Part shown: one piece after another, positions 1 through 8,724 of the stretch
How the letters are laid out: each line of letters starts with the position of its first letter
Position numbering within the stretch: the stretch's first letter is position 1
Assembly: GCA_000961585.1 (NCBI GenBank)
Contig: LADN01000008.1
Location: forward strand, 44,640 to 108,639
DNA from: Peptococcaceae bacterium BRH_c4a
GTDB taxonomy: Bacteria; Bacillota; Desulfotomaculia; Desulfotomaculales; Desulfocucumaceae
Reading direction: 5' to 3'
Length of the DNA stretch: 64,000 bases
Position numbers and translations under genes: made by a program
The notes under the pieces: generated by a model
What the model was told of the DNA's origin: nothing
The model's input: only the letters and a program-made list of their open reading frames with translations
Database searches by the model: none

Positions 1-195
1 TAATGGTGAGGGGATAAAAAGTATTGATCCAGTTTCACTTTTTCCAGTGAGGAAAAAGGCCATAACGCGCCATGACACCCCTAAGGTTATTGTCATTTAA
101 CAACGGAGTTTTTCCACAACATTTATCCGGGTGGCAAACACACCCCCACTTTTGTATTTCAAATTGTGTATCAGCCAAACAGTGGTTAGTCATGT

Positions 196-321
196 CTATT
201 TTATCCTAGCCCGGGCCTTTTCCATTTCTTCAGGTGTCAAAACATACTGCTTTAGGGATTCAAAATCGATTTGTTCACCGCTGGCGGTATGTCGGGCAGT
301 AAACTTTAAAAGACCATACTG
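196..321 (-). pseudogene. C-terminal fragment of an unrecognised protein
   Basis: The minus strand reads about 41 open codons, after an in-frame TAG, to a TAG stop. The composition is protein-like: charged, with the run LTPEEMEKARARIK at the end. There is no start codon, so this is probably the 3' remnant of a gene whose body is lost. I do not recognise the family. It could also be chance, although the codon use looks coding. Confidence 0.25.
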
Positions 322-340
322 CTACACAAGAACCCTGGAG

Positions 341-493
341 AATATGGTTGTGGGGTTACGTGAGCAGGTAAACAGCCAGACTCCCGCAGAACAACCAAAA
401 CCGTTTTTTGACCTCCACAGCGATATTTACATTCCCAGTTTTTGCGATTACCCTGCTTATTCAAAATATCAGGATATCTTTGAAAAGGAGTAA
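341..493 (+). pseudogene. Short coding-like fragment, unrecognised
   Basis: The plus strand is open from at least position 131, but only the last 50 or so codons look like protein, ending in the acidic run YSKYQDIFEKE. The upstream part is the antisense of the neighbouring minus-strand fragment. I infer a 3' gene fragment in an insertion-sequence graveyard and cannot assign a family. Confidence 0.2.
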
Positions 494-639
494 GTCAAAA
501 ACATTGAACACGCGCATGTAAAATCTCTGATCGGGCTACTCTGAATGGAGATTTTACAGGCCTAATATCTCACCAGAAAGTGGCTCAATTTTTTTTCAGC
601 GTTTTCCCAAATGCGTATTCCGATGAAAACCAGCACCTG

Positions 640-708
640 TTCCGATTTTTTTCGGACAGTTATTCCAATTTAATTCGGACAGTCATTCCGATTTAATCCG
701 GACAGTAC
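640..708. repeat. Three tandem 23-bp units, IS-end-like
   Basis: Three consecutive units start at 640, 663 and 686. Each is exactly 23 bp and follows the pattern TTCCRATTTnnTYCGGACAGT plus two bases. Read on the minus strand they begin TGTCCG. Multiple short repeats at a terminus are typical of IS21-family ends, so this is probably the orphan end of such an element. The family assignment is inference. Confidence 0.5.
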
Positions 709-837
709 CGGAGCGAAGCGACGCTGGTAAACTCTTAATAACATGGTGTCCGCATAGAGTCAAGAGGCAATATACTTGCATGTAAATATTAATCTCTACA
801 GGTCTTCAGAATTAATGCTTTAATGTCATTGCCCTGG

Positions 838-883
838 ACCTGTCAAGGTGGAGCGAAGCGACTTCATTTTTCCCTTGACAGGT
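838..883. repeat. Perfect 11-bp inverted repeat
   Basis: ACCTGTCAAGG at 838-848 pairs perfectly with CCTTGACAGGT at 873-883 around a 24-nt loop containing GAGCGAAGCGAC. The same loop motif occurs at about 714 outside a hairpin. There is no strong T-run after it, so a repeat or element end is as likely as a terminator. Confidence 0.5.
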
Positions 884-1117
884 TGTAGCCATATGCAGGG
901 AAACTCATATGAGCTACTGGTTGTTAAGGGCAAAAACCTTATGCATAGATTCCCCCCTATAGCGATATTTTGTGAGGGTTAGTGTTCTGGACAAACCTGT
1001 CTAATATGGCACCGGCACCGTTGGGTCCAAAACTTGGCTGTTCTTTCGTTTAACCAGAGTAGGCATTTTCCCAAATTTAGTGCCTAATAACTTACCACTA
1101 TAGCGGCAATAGTTATC

Positions 1118-1387
1118 TTAAAGCAAAACTCTTACCCTTATGCCGGGGCACAAACCAACAATATTACCACCGTCATCCTCAAGATACCATTCTCTTTCGT
1201 CCCTTGCCACTATGCCGGACAACCACTTTCCATTAAAAAATATTGCAACTCTACTGTTTTTGAGAAGGCAGGAGGCTTCGCAATTTATGGTGAGGTAACC
1301 ATGACTCGTTGGTTTTAGTATCCCTTCTGGTTCATAGTTGACTAATTTTTTGAATTGACTTTTACTAATCTCACCGGCATCTAGCAA
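1118..1387 (-). CDS. DUF5348-like protein, 5' truncated
   Basis: An 89-residue reading from a TTG codon. The C-terminal half (roughly residues 44-87) has the pattern of DUF5348 domains: a short beta-rich unit with GKWLSGIVARD, then EWYLEDD, ending in a V-R-V motif. The frame stays open and protein-like upstream to about 1423 (YLGKNHLEALEKL) before a TAA, without a convincing start. The N-terminus has probably been lost or the start mutated. DUF5348 proteins are small accessory proteins common in Firmicute mobile regions, and their function is not established. Confidence 0.5.
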   Translation of the reverse strand: MLDAGEISKSQFKKLVNYEPEGILKPTSHGYLTINCEASCLLKNSRVAIFFNGKWLSGIVARDEREWYLEDDGGNIVGLCPGIRVRVLL

Positions 1388-1429
1388 TTTTTCCAGCGCC
1401 TCCAGGTGGTTTTTACCAAGATATCTTGA

Positions 1430-2506
1430 TTAGGGGGCTAAATAGCTATGCTCACCACGGTAGCAAGCTCATTATTTTACCGGAGCGAAAAGATCATATC
1501 CCCGATGCACAATATTTGGAATGGCACAATGTGAATATTTATCTTGGCTAAATTGCTTAACATATTCTTTTTATAAGCCCAATCTAAAATGGCAAATAAT
1601 CATCGTTAAGTGGTGCTGGAACCGGCACAAAATCTTTATAAGCAATAATCCCACATCCTCGGCGTAAATCTTAAGGTGTTTATCCAATGCCTGTAGGATG
1701 CGTTCATGATATCCTGGCTTGTCCAAGCGGTTTTTAATTTGATCCTCCTGCACATAAATAAGCAGAGTCTACTGGGGTAGTAACGAGACCCTGGGTGATA
1801 GTGCTGGCCACTGGTACCGGTGCATACGGGAGAGGTACGGGGGTTTTTAGTCACAGCTCGGCCCGAGTGGAACTCCGGAAGGCCTTGAGGGTGCTGATGC
1901 ACCAGGGCGCCGGCGCATTTGAAGGTCCATGAGGACAGGGCTGGCGGTCCAGTTTATCTCCTGGGCCCTGGCCACTCCGATCAGGTACACGACAGCAGCA
2001 CCCCGGGTGAAAATGGTGGCCACTACAGCCCGGGGACAGATAAGTAGCAATGACCTATCGGATTCCTCCAGGAGGACCCTGGTGGTCACCAAGTGCATGC
2101 GGCCGGCGGCGGGATATGATCCTCCCAACTGCGCCGGTATCCCCCCCGGGGACCTGGACAAACAACCCCTGATCTCTTCGTCCGAAGAAATCAAAACTGG
2201 CTCCCCCTTCCCCAGGGTGCCGAGCTTTTCTTAATGTCCCATCCGGATTAAAGTACCGGTAAAAGGCCGTGTTAATTTAATGGATGGTGGCAGAGGAGTG
2301 TCATGACTCTTTGATGTCATCACCGTCGTCGTAGGACAGACTCGCTGGGTATAACTCCATCAACTTGGATAGCATGTCCTGTACCTGCTCCAGTGCCTCC
2401 ATCATCTCCTCAACCTGAAATTGTGGCACTAATAACAGATAATGGAGAATTATTTCTCTTCACACAAGAACGTGTGTTCTGTATAATTATTATTGGGTGA
2501 AGATAA
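1430..2506. other. Long stretch without a supported gene
   Basis: About 1.08 kb with several mutually overlapping open frames on both strands around 1571-2234. None has a ribosome binding site and a domain that I recognise. The most protein-like frames are on the minus strand: 1571-1753, which is helical and charged, and the middle of 1847-2194. Probable decayed genes. I see no structured RNA. Confidence 0.4.
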
Positions 2507-2821
2507 ATGGATAATGAAAAACACAGAGGCAATAAACTATGGGAATCCCATAGAATATACCTTGGCATGAAACCCGATCCATGTCGTGATTGTATGTTCT
2601 TTGTTAATGTGGTCGGCAGGGAAGAAACCCGTTCCGGTTGTGTGGTCGGCATTAAGGAATACGCCACCTTGCGGGTAAGAGTGCCAAATATTTTTAATGG
2701 CGTAGAATTGTTGCGGCGAGTAGGGAAGGAAGGACTGCAAGAAATCGTTAATCGTGGGGCTAACCCGGATGCTTTCGCATGTGGATTATACCGGCCTAAA
2801 CTTACCCCTAAAAAACTATAA
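2507..2821 (+). CDS. Small cysteine-motif protein, copy 1 of 2
   Basis: A 104-residue soluble protein of unknown function. Visible features are a CRDC pair near residues 26-29, a single Cys in GCVVGIKEYATL, and a fourth Cys in ACGLYRPKL near the C-terminus. The spacing suggests one bound metal ion or a redox site. A close paralogue lies at 9300-9563, sharing GREETR, GCVV, EYATL and the LQEI-NRGA block. The start is ATG, followed downstream by a terminator shared with the convergent gene. No family name comes to mind, and the duplication suggests a mobile or recombining context. Confidence 0.7.
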   Translation: MDNEKHRGNKLWESHRIYLGMKPDPCRDCMFFVNVVGREETRSGCVVGIKEYATLRVRVPNIFNGVELLRRVGKEGLQEIVNRGANPDAFACGLYRPKLTPKKL

Positions 2822-2822
2822 A

Positions 2823-2846
2823 AAGCGGAGGGGTTTTACTCCGCTT
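2823..2846. terminator. Bidirectional-position terminator hairpin
   Basis: AAGCGGAG pairs with CTCCGCTT across an 8-nt loop between convergent genes. On the minus strand the stem is followed by a T-rich run, so it fits best as the terminator of the transglutaminase gene at 2905-4050. Confidence 0.65.
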
Positions 2847-2904
2847 AAAATTATTCAATTGCATTAGTAATCCTTTGCTTTGTGGGGTTTCTTATAAGTA
2901 AGAC

Positions 2905-4050
2905 TTATAGCAAAGGAACTACATAAGCTTTTGCACCTCTATAGTCTTTAGGCATCTGTCCTATCCTCCAGCCGGAGTTTGTTGTTTCTAAATATAAATA
3001 TTTTTTCCCATCATACTCATAATAGGTGCCATAAGCATCTGCCGAGCCAAGAACACCCACGGCAGCATGATGTTTTTCTGGAAGAATAAGCAAGGCTGAA
3101 CCATAACCTAATTTTCTTAATAAAACAGCGGTTAAAAGAGCAGTATCTTCGCAATCCCCCCCCCTATCTAGTAGTGTTTCAACCGGGTACTTGGGATATT
3201 CCTCTTGGGAGGTTGAAGCTTTATCACTTACATATGGTAGGCCCTGTACAAAAGATACAACAAGTTCAATTGTTTTGTATTCATCGTAGCCTTTTTCTGC
3301 CGCAGAATTCTTTAGACCATCAACAATGGTAGATATTATTTTTTCGCCGTCAGAGTCTGATGTATATGTATATACCTGGTTAAAAATATCATTTGTGCTT
3401 GGCGTAAAGAAAGGGTGAGGCTTTTTCCTGTAGTAGTTTAGATTTTCAATTGGTATATGAAAAGGCCCCCATTTAATTTCACGGTTTTTAAAAGTCCATG
3501 TATACATCACAGGAAAAGTATTAAGACGAGAGTTTGGTTCCGACAAAAAATTTATAGTAGGCTTTATAGAATCAGAACTAATTTCTACCTGTTGAGTACT
3601 ATTATCCCAGGCGACTGAAGCCCCAAATGCCTGAGCAATATAGCGGAACGGGAGCATAGCGCGTCCGCTGGTGACTTCAGGGGCTGCGTCCATAACTATG
3701 GTTACACCGTTTATTGCCATGCCGTTACTACCAATGGTCATCTGCACAACCTTGTCGCCCTTTAGTAGAGTGACTTTTTGGTTGGCTTCATCCCACAGGA
3801 TATTAGAGTCCAGTACGCCGAGTGAGGAAGCCACATACCTGACGGGTAGGTAGGTACGGCCGTTTTTAATGTACGGGGCTACATTCATAAAATAGATATT
3901 GCCATCTTTAATGTAACTAGTTACTCCGATTTTAAACGAGGATCCTGCCAAGGCTGGTACAGCAATAAATAATAGAATGGAAACAATAACTATTATATTA
4001 ATAAAATTTTTGGCTAAACTAAACAGTTTTGCAAGGGGGAGGGTTTTCAT
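2905..4050 (-). CDS. Secreted stalk-domain transglutaminase-like protein
   Basis: A 381-residue protein with an N-terminal signal/anchor (hydrophobic residues about 16-35, ALAG end). Two copper-amine-oxidase N-terminal (stalk) repeats follow at about 45-160, with typical motifs GRTYLPVRYVA and GRAMLPFRYIAQAFG. The C-terminal half is a transglutaminase-like cysteine-protease fold with Cys in GGDCEDTA, His in KHHAAVGV and an acidic residue in YLETT as the likely triad. I infer an extracellular protein acting on cell-wall or protein amides. A near-identical partial copy lies at 11819-12552. The convergent terminator at 2823 probably ends its transcript. Confidence 0.85.
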   Translation of the reverse strand: MKTLPLAKLFSLAKNFINIIVIVSILLFIAVPALAGSSFKIGVTSYIKDGNIYFMNVAPYIKNGRTYLPVRYVASSLGVLDSNILWDEANQKVTLLKGDKVVQMTIGSNGMAINGVTIVMDAAPEVTSGRAMLPFRYIAQAFGASVAWDNSTQQVEISSDSIKPTINFLSEPNSRLNTFPVMYTWTFKNREIKWGPFHIPIENLNYYRKKPHPFFTPSTNDIFNQVYTYTSDSDGEKIISTIVDGLKNSAAEKGYDEYKTIELVVSFVQGLPYVSDKASTSQEEYPKYPVETLLDRGGDCEDTALLTAVLLRKLGYGSALLILPEKHHAAVGVLGSADAYGTYYEYDGKKYLYLETTNSGWRIGQMPKDYRGAKAYVVPLL

Positions 4051-4843
4051 GACGGGCCTTCTCCTTTTCCAATTATCCTATCTCCGGCAGCCTGCATCAT
4101 TCTTGAACGCTCTTCCTCCAGAGTTATTATAGGAAGTAAGCCGATGTTGACGGCTTAGGTTTCGTTAGTTACCTTTTATCACCTTTGATATGGGGGTACA
4201 ACTCCTTTTTATTGCTATCTTCCACATATACCAATGATTTCCTTCTATTTTTATTTTATCGCATTTTTTCTTTGTGCCCCTGGTTTATATGAATGCTAAC
4301 CCTATATTTGTTAAAGCGACGGATTGCCTCCGGATTTAGCATCTCATGGTATGCCCTGGAACAATCTCTATCGGTTTTGCTTTGGAGGCGGACATTTTCG
4401 CGCGTGTAGAACATGATGCGCTAGAACCTCTGGAAGGATAACAAACCCCTGCTCCAGCTCAATTTCAGCTAAAACAAAAAGCCTCTTCCTGGTCGTAAGA
4501 TCTAGGTGGACTTTATATTGCAAGGTTTAGGCCAGGAGGGGCTTTTTGTATAAATGAAAAATTTCCTGATACAACCAATTGCTTGTCATCGGAAGGTGCT
4601 TATGGTAACATGTAGGTAAAGAATATATGTTCCCTACAAGATATAGATAAAGTTCTAAAAAAAACCGGAAAATAAACGGCTAATAAGGGAACAATTTCCG
4701 GACAAGTTTTGTCTAAATAAATGGTATCTGAGTAAACACAAAATAGCGACCATATCGCTCGCTTTAAAAAACTTCCTATATTTGTCTTTAATCTAACCCG
4801 AGAGGTAGGAAAGGCAACGGACCCGATCTTTTTATGATTTGTT
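4051..4843. other. Intergenic stretch, no gene seen
   Basis: About 800 bp of AT-rich DNA without a supported gene. An imperfect inverted pair, AAAAAGCCTCTTCCTGG near 4478 and CCAGGAGGGGCTTTTT near 4532, could fold as a long hairpin or terminator. Otherwise I see nothing. Confidence 0.4.
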
Positions 4844-4870
4844 ACCGGGCCTTCTTTATGGGGGCCCGGT
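4844..4870 (+). terminator. Hairpin before the Bub operon
   Basis: ACCGGGCC pairs with GGCCCGGT around an 11-nt loop, followed by TTATC. It is terminator-like, although the T-run is short. It would insulate the ubiquitination-like operon that starts at 5060. Confidence 0.5.
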
Positions 4871-4914
4871 TTATCATTATGTAAAGGGGGTGGTTCCCTT
4901 GGACTGAGAAATAA

Positions 4915-4950
4915 TTTAGAAATGAAATCGTAGCGGACTTCATTTCTAAA
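4915..4950. promoter_or_regulatory. 12-bp perfect inverted repeat upstream of the Bub operon
   Basis: TTTAGAAATGAA at 4915-4926 and TTCATTTCTAAA at 4939-4950 are perfect complements around a 12-nt centre, followed by an A-run. It lies 110 bp before the ubiquitin-like gene. It may be an operator, a 5'-leader hairpin or an element end, and the sequence does not decide between these. Confidence 0.45.
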
Positions 4951-5059
4951 AAAACATGATCATATATTATGTAAAAAATATTAGACATTCAAGTGGTTTT
5001 TCCTCTACCTTTTAGGCAAAAAAAGTGAGATTTGCAAAAAAAATTAAGGGGGATTTAAA

Positions 5060-5308
5060 ATGAGTAAACCTGAAAATAAAGAACATATTAACATCAAAAT
5101 TGATAAGGAACACTACCCAGCAACTCAGGAAATAATGACAGGAGCAGAGCTTAAAGTGCTCGGCAAAGTGCCTTCTGAATACGAACTTTGGCAGGAAATT
5201 CCCGGCCAAGACGATCTGAAAATAGATGATAACCAATCTGTTAACTTACGTTCGGGGATGAAATTTTTATCCGTACCCCCAAATATAACCCCGGGGAGGG
5301 ATGGGTAA
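5060..5308 (+). CDS. Ubiquitin-like protein (multiubiquitin family), Bub locus 1
   Basis: An 82-residue protein with the beta-grasp pattern of the multiubiquitin (PF14452) family. A short N-terminal tail precedes INIKIDKEHYP, then the helix motif TGAELKVLGKVP, YELWQEIPG and GMKFLSVPPNITPG near the end. It ends in Arg-Asp-Gly, so the usable C-terminal glycine may need trimming. As first gene of a four-gene operon with E2, E1 and protease genes, it is the likely modifier attached to target proteins in a phage-defence-type pathway. The start has an AAGGGGG ribosome binding site, and its TAA overlaps the next ATG by one base. Confidence 0.85.
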   Translation: MSKPENKEHINIKIDKEHYPATQEIMTGAELKVLGKVPSEYELWQEIPGQDDLKIDDNQSVNLRSGMKFLSVPPNITPGRDG

Positions 5309-5679
5309 TGCCCTTACTCGAATCTGACAAACAATATCTCGAAGAAAAAGGCCTTGAGTACCAGATCTGCGAAAACAGTGGAGGACTGCTGGTGGTATTA
5401 AAGGGATACAAATTATCGGATTTGTATACACCCAGAACCGTTGACCTTCTGGTTAAAATACCACCACTGTATCCCAATAACGGCTTGGACATGTTCTGGG
5501 TATATCCGCACGTCTTCTTAGTGAATGGAAATCAATACCCCACTTGCGCCAATGCTTTCGAAGATTTACTAGGCCAGAAATGGCAGCGTTTTTCAAGACA
5601 TTATCAGTGGAGGCCGGGAACCGATTGCTTGGCTAGCCACCTGATGACAGTACAGAAAGCACTGCTGAATCCGAATTAA
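5308..5679 (+). CDS. E2-like conjugating enzyme (prokaryotic E2 family E), Bub locus 1
   Basis: A 123-residue protein matching the prokaryotic E2 family E pattern: an N-terminal helix (SDKQYLEEKGLEY), a strand with GGLLVVLKGYKL, PPLYPNNGLDMFW in the position of the E2 PxxYP motif, and the C-terminal signature FSRHYQWRPGTDCLASHL. Candidate catalytic cysteines are Cys80 (QYPTC) and Cys107 (TDCLAS), and an alignment would decide. In the pathway it would take the ubiquitin-like protein from the E1 and pass it to a target. Translation is coupled to both neighbours. Confidence 0.85.
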   Translation: MPLLESDKQYLEEKGLEYQICENSGGLLVVLKGYKLSDLYTPRTVDLLVKIPPLYPNNGLDMFWVYPHVFLVNGNQYPTCANAFEDLLGQKWQRFSRHYQWRPGTDCLASHLMTVQKALLNPN

Positions 5680-5697
5680 CGTACAGAGGTGATGGAC

Positions 5698-7104
5698 ATG
5701 CTGTATACAATGACATTTTTATCCGAAGACTATCGCCGCTTAACTGAACACATAACCAGCATGCCTGAAGAACAAGCCGCCTACATACTATGTGGGATCT
5801 CCCGGTCAGACCGGGAGATCCGATTTCTCGTCAGAGAAATAGTGCTTGTTCCTAAAGAAATACTGTTAAGACAGGAAGAAGATTTGATTTCAATACCGTC
5901 TTCTTCATATATGCCCGTGTTAAAACATGCTGCTGATACAAATCAATGTTTTTTCCTTATCCATTCCCACCCAAGTCATATACCTTCGTTCTCGCGTGCC
6001 GATGATATCGAAGAACCCAAGTTGATAAAAACAGCATATGTCCGGGCAGAGAAGGGAATGCACGGTAGTATGGTATACAGCAATGATGCCATTTCAGCCC
6101 GTGTTTGGCTTGAAGAAGGTGATACATTATACTCGGAGCCGATAAATTTAATTCGAATAATAGGAAAGCAGTATGAATTTAAAATCCCCTATAATGCGCC
6201 TATAAGCCCCAATATAATTCCCATAAAATTTTTCGACCGCCAGGTCCGGGCCTTCGGCAAAGACCTTCAGAAGCTTTTAGGGCAGCTCCACATAGGAGTT
6301 GTTGGCTGTGGGGGTACCGGCTCTGCAGTGGTTGAGCAACTTGTTCGCCTGGGTATAGGATCCCTTGTACTGATTGATGACGATTTAATAGAGGACACAA
6401 ATATTAGCCGGATTCATGGAAGTATCATGGAGGACCAGGGCCGTTACAAAGTTCATGTCATGGAGAAAATGGTTAAACAAATTGGCTATGGCACAAAAGT
6501 GGAGGCTATTGCAAAAAAAATTCTGGATAAATCCACAGCTCTAAAATTGCGCGAATGTGATTTGATATTCGGCTGCACTGATGATCATGCTGGCCGGTCG
6601 ATCATAAATGACCTGTCTATAAGATATTTCATACCGGTCATTGATATGGCAGCCCTTATTGATTCTCAGGACGGGAGAATACGCAGTGTAATTGGCAGGG
6701 TTACGGTCATAAAACCAAAAGAACCGTGCTTACTTTGCAGGAACAGAATTAGTCCAGAGAAAATCAAGAGCGAGATGATGGCGTTATGGGATCCTAATAT
6801 GTATGAAAGAAGGGTGCAGGAAGGCTATTCTCCGGAACTAGGCATTAAAGATCCGGCCGTCATCACCTTCACTACTTCTGTGGCTTCCCAGGCAGTAATG
6901 GAAATGATCCAATTGCTTACCGGTTACATGGGTAGGGAGAATAATGCTACTGAATTTCTGTGTCTTTATGATGACAGGGACATTCGAAAGTTAGGAAGTA
7001 AACAGCAGTTTTCTTGTAAATGTAACAATCCAGAGATATGCGGACGTGGAGATCATCAGGAGTTCCTGGGAATGATTTGGCCGCCACGGGATAAGGAGTT
7101 ATAA
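5698..7104 (+). CDS. JAMM deubiquitinase - E1 (ThiF) fusion, Bub locus 1
   Basis: A fusion of about 468 residues. Residues 1-145 are a JAB/MPN metalloprotease with a complete JAMM zinc motif: IHSHP followed by S and D in SFSRADD. Residues about 165-440 are a ThiF/E1 adenylation domain with GVVGCGGTGSA for nucleotide binding and DDDLIEDTNISR, plus cysteines in PCLLCRNR and CKCNNPEICG that suggest a zinc site. The first half should cleave or mature the ubiquitin-like protein, and the second should adenylate it. I chose the ATG at 5698, eight bases after AGAGG; GTG 5689 and ATG 5692 are upstream alternatives. Confidence 0.9.
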   Translation: MLYTMTFLSEDYRRLTEHITSMPEEQAAYILCGISRSDREIRFLVREIVLVPKEILLRQEEDLISIPSSSYMPVLKHAADTNQCFFLIHSHPSHIPSFSRADDIEEPKLIKTAYVRAEKGMHGSMVYSNDAISARVWLEEGDTLYSEPINLIRIIGKQYEFKIPYNAPISPNIIPIKFFDRQVRAFGKDLQKLLGQLHIGVVGCGGTGSAVVEQLVRLGIGSLVLIDDDLIEDTNISRIHGSIMEDQGRYKVHVMEKMVKQIGYGTKVEAIAKKILDKSTALKLRECDLIFGCTDDHAGRSIINDLSIRYFIPVIDMAALIDSQDGRIRSVIGRVTVIKPKEPCLLCRNRISPEKIKSEMMALWDPNMYERRVQEGYSPELGIKDPAVITFTTSVASQAVMEMIQLLTGYMGRENNATEFLCLYDDRDIRKLGSKQQFSCKCNNPEICGRGDHQEFLGMIWPPRDKEL

Positions 7105-7452
7105 ATGCTGATATGGATTAAAAATAAATGGCTGTCTTTAATAAGGTTCTTCTATCAAACTAACGAATATACCAGCATTTTAACGGTCACTGAGAGCCCC
7201 CCAAAAGTGCCGTTTGCAACACTTATCATAGTGATGGGAGAAAAACAACCCAAGTGGTTAAAACTCAGATGTCCTTGTGGATGCAAAACTGAAATTTCCC
7301 TACCCTTAATGGTCAACCACAATCCACATTGGAAGGTAAAGCAAGAGAACGGGGGATTAACTGTTTTGCCGTCAATAAACATTATATCTCCAGGTTGTGG
7401 TGCACACTTTTGGATAGTAAAAAACAAAGTAAAGTGGGCGGAACTCGGTTAA
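7105..7452 (+). CDS. DUF6527 protein (BubE-like), Bub locus 1
   Basis: A 115-residue protein with the DUF6527 layout: a CPCGC motif near residue 54, then LTVLPSINIIS, then CGAHFWIVKNKVKWA at the end. DUF6527 genes accompany bacterial ubiquitin-like operons. As I recall the recent literature, they are proposed processing peptidases for the modifier, and I am moderately sure of this. The ATG follows an AAGGAG site directly at the end of the E1 gene. A second DUF6527 gene at 28572-28973 shares the same Cys, Ser and His positions, which supports both calls. Confidence 0.85.
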   Translation: MLIWIKNKWLSLIRFFYQTNEYTSILTVTESPPKVPFATLIIVMGEKQPKWLKLRCPCGCKTEISLPLMVNHNPHWKVKQENGGLTVLPSINIISPGCGAHFWIVKNKVKWAELG

Positions 7453-7530
7453 GAAATCCGGTTGAGGTATTTAGAAAAAAATTATTTTACAAAGTATCTT
7501 TTGTCAGCTTTCTTATTCAAAATTTAGTTC

Positions 7531-7571
7531 AAAGTCCTATTATGCTCTATATATATTAGGGCTTTTTCTTT
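7531..7571 (+). terminator. Probable terminator after Bub locus 1
   Basis: AAAGTCCTATTAT pairs imperfectly (two mismatches) with ATATATTAGGGCTTT and runs into TTTTTCTTT. It lies 80 bp after the last gene of the operon. Confidence 0.5.
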
Positions 7572-7573
7572 AG

Positions 7574-7613
7574 ACACCTACTACCGATAAGCTAACTTAT
7601 AGGTAGTTGGTGT
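7574..7613. repeat. 18-bp imperfect palindrome beside the integrase
   Basis: ACACCTACTACCGATAAG and CTTATAGGTAGTTGGTGT match as inverted repeats at 16 of 18 positions around the 4-nt centre CTAA. It sits 130 bp upstream of a tyrosine recombinase gene. A recombinase core site or an operator are both plausible. Confidence 0.4.
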
Positions 7614-7745
7614 GGTATAATTATTCAAGGGCGCTTTTTCCTTTACAAAAGGTTTGACAAAATTAAATGGTCTAAGCTTTTTAAAAATCGGCATTCCCCA
7701 GAAAAATAGATGGAATAATACACCTGTCCAAAGGGGGCGAGAATT

Positions 7746-8663
7746 TTGGGTAAGACCTTGTATCTTGAAAAAATTACTTCCTATAAGTTGGAGGAAAAAT
7801 TAAGAGAGTTTAAGGCCTATATGGAGGCATCTGACAGAGGCAGCTCTGTCGTTTCATACACCGGTGATATACAAAAACTTGCCAACTGGTTAATACTAAA
7901 ATATGGCAGCTTTAACGCCGGTGCTGTTACCCCTCTTGACCTGGTTGAGTACCGCAAGTACCTGCAGAAAAATGGCGGCCGCAAGGGAGGGGAAGCTAAA
8001 CCGGCTACGGTTAACCGGGCTCTTATAAGCCTGAAAGTTTTTTTGGGCTGGCTGGTTGAGAATAAGGAGATCAAGGATAACCCTGCAAGGGGAATCAAAC
8101 CGGTGACGGTGGCCACCACCCCGGCCCCTAAGTGGTTGGACAGAAACGAGCAGAACAGGTTTTTTCGGGAGGTTAGGGAATCAAGCAGCCGGGATGAAGC
8201 CATTGTTGGCCTCATGTTGCACGCAGGACTCCGGATAAGTGAGGTCTGCGCGTTGTCCCGTGGAGACCTGCACATCGGAGAGAGGGCCGGGAAGGTTACC
8301 GTCCGCCAAGGGAAGGGAAACAAATACCGCGAAGTGCCACTGAACGTAACCGTACGAAAAATATTGGAAAGGTGGCTGGAAGAGAATCCTGAAGGCCCTC
8401 TATTTCCGAATCACCATGGTAGGTCCATATCTGTCCGGGGTGTGCGTCATCTTATTAGCGGGTACGCATACAAGGCTAAAGTGGAAGGAGTGTCTCCCCA
8501 CACGTTCCGACACACGTTCTGCAAAACCCAGATCGACATGGGGACGCCCATTGACCAAGTGGCCATGATGGCCGGCCACAGCACCCTGGACATTACAAAG
8601 CGATATACGGCGCCATCCATGGCTGACCTACAGGCAGCGGTGGAACGGGCAGCTTGGGAGTAA
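7746..8663 (+). CDS. Tyrosine recombinase/integrase
   Basis: A 305-residue site-specific recombinase. The N-terminal SAM-like DNA-binding part (residues about 15-110, with VNRALISLKVFLGWL) is followed by a catalytic domain. That domain has Arg in HAGLRISEV, the HTFRHTF box, GHSTLDITKRY with the His, and the tyrosine nucleophile. The start is TTG after GGGGGCGAG. It stands alone just downstream of Bub locus 1 and may have brought in that operon, which is inference. No obvious tRNA target is visible. Confidence 0.88.
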   Translation: MGKTLYLEKITSYKLEEKLREFKAYMEASDRGSSVVSYTGDIQKLANWLILKYGSFNAGAVTPLDLVEYRKYLQKNGGRKGGEAKPATVNRALISLKVFLGWLVENKEIKDNPARGIKPVTVATTPAPKWLDRNEQNRFFREVRESSSRDEAIVGLMLHAGLRISEVCALSRGDLHIGERAGKVTVRQGKGNKYREVPLNVTVRKILERWLEENPEGPLFPNHHGRSISVRGVRHLISGYAYKAKVEGVSPHTFRHTFCKTQIDMGTPIDQVAMMAGHSTLDITKRYTAPSMADLQAAVERAAWE

Positions 8664-8690
8664 ACATGGGTATGATTTTACAAAAAAGCA

Positions 8691-8713
8691 AAAAGCCGGA
8701 CACACCGGCTTTT
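8691..8713. terminator. Bidirectional terminator
   Basis: AAAAGCCGG pairs with CCGGCTTTT around a 5-nt loop, with A- and T-runs on both sides. It separates the integrase from the convergent coiled-coil gene. Confidence 0.85.
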
Positions 8714-8724
8714 GCATAACATGG

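Noticed and set aside
1571..2234. Several overlapping open frames on both strands
   Set aside because: No ribosome binding sites, domains or consistent coding pattern. Recorded only as a stretch without a supported gene.
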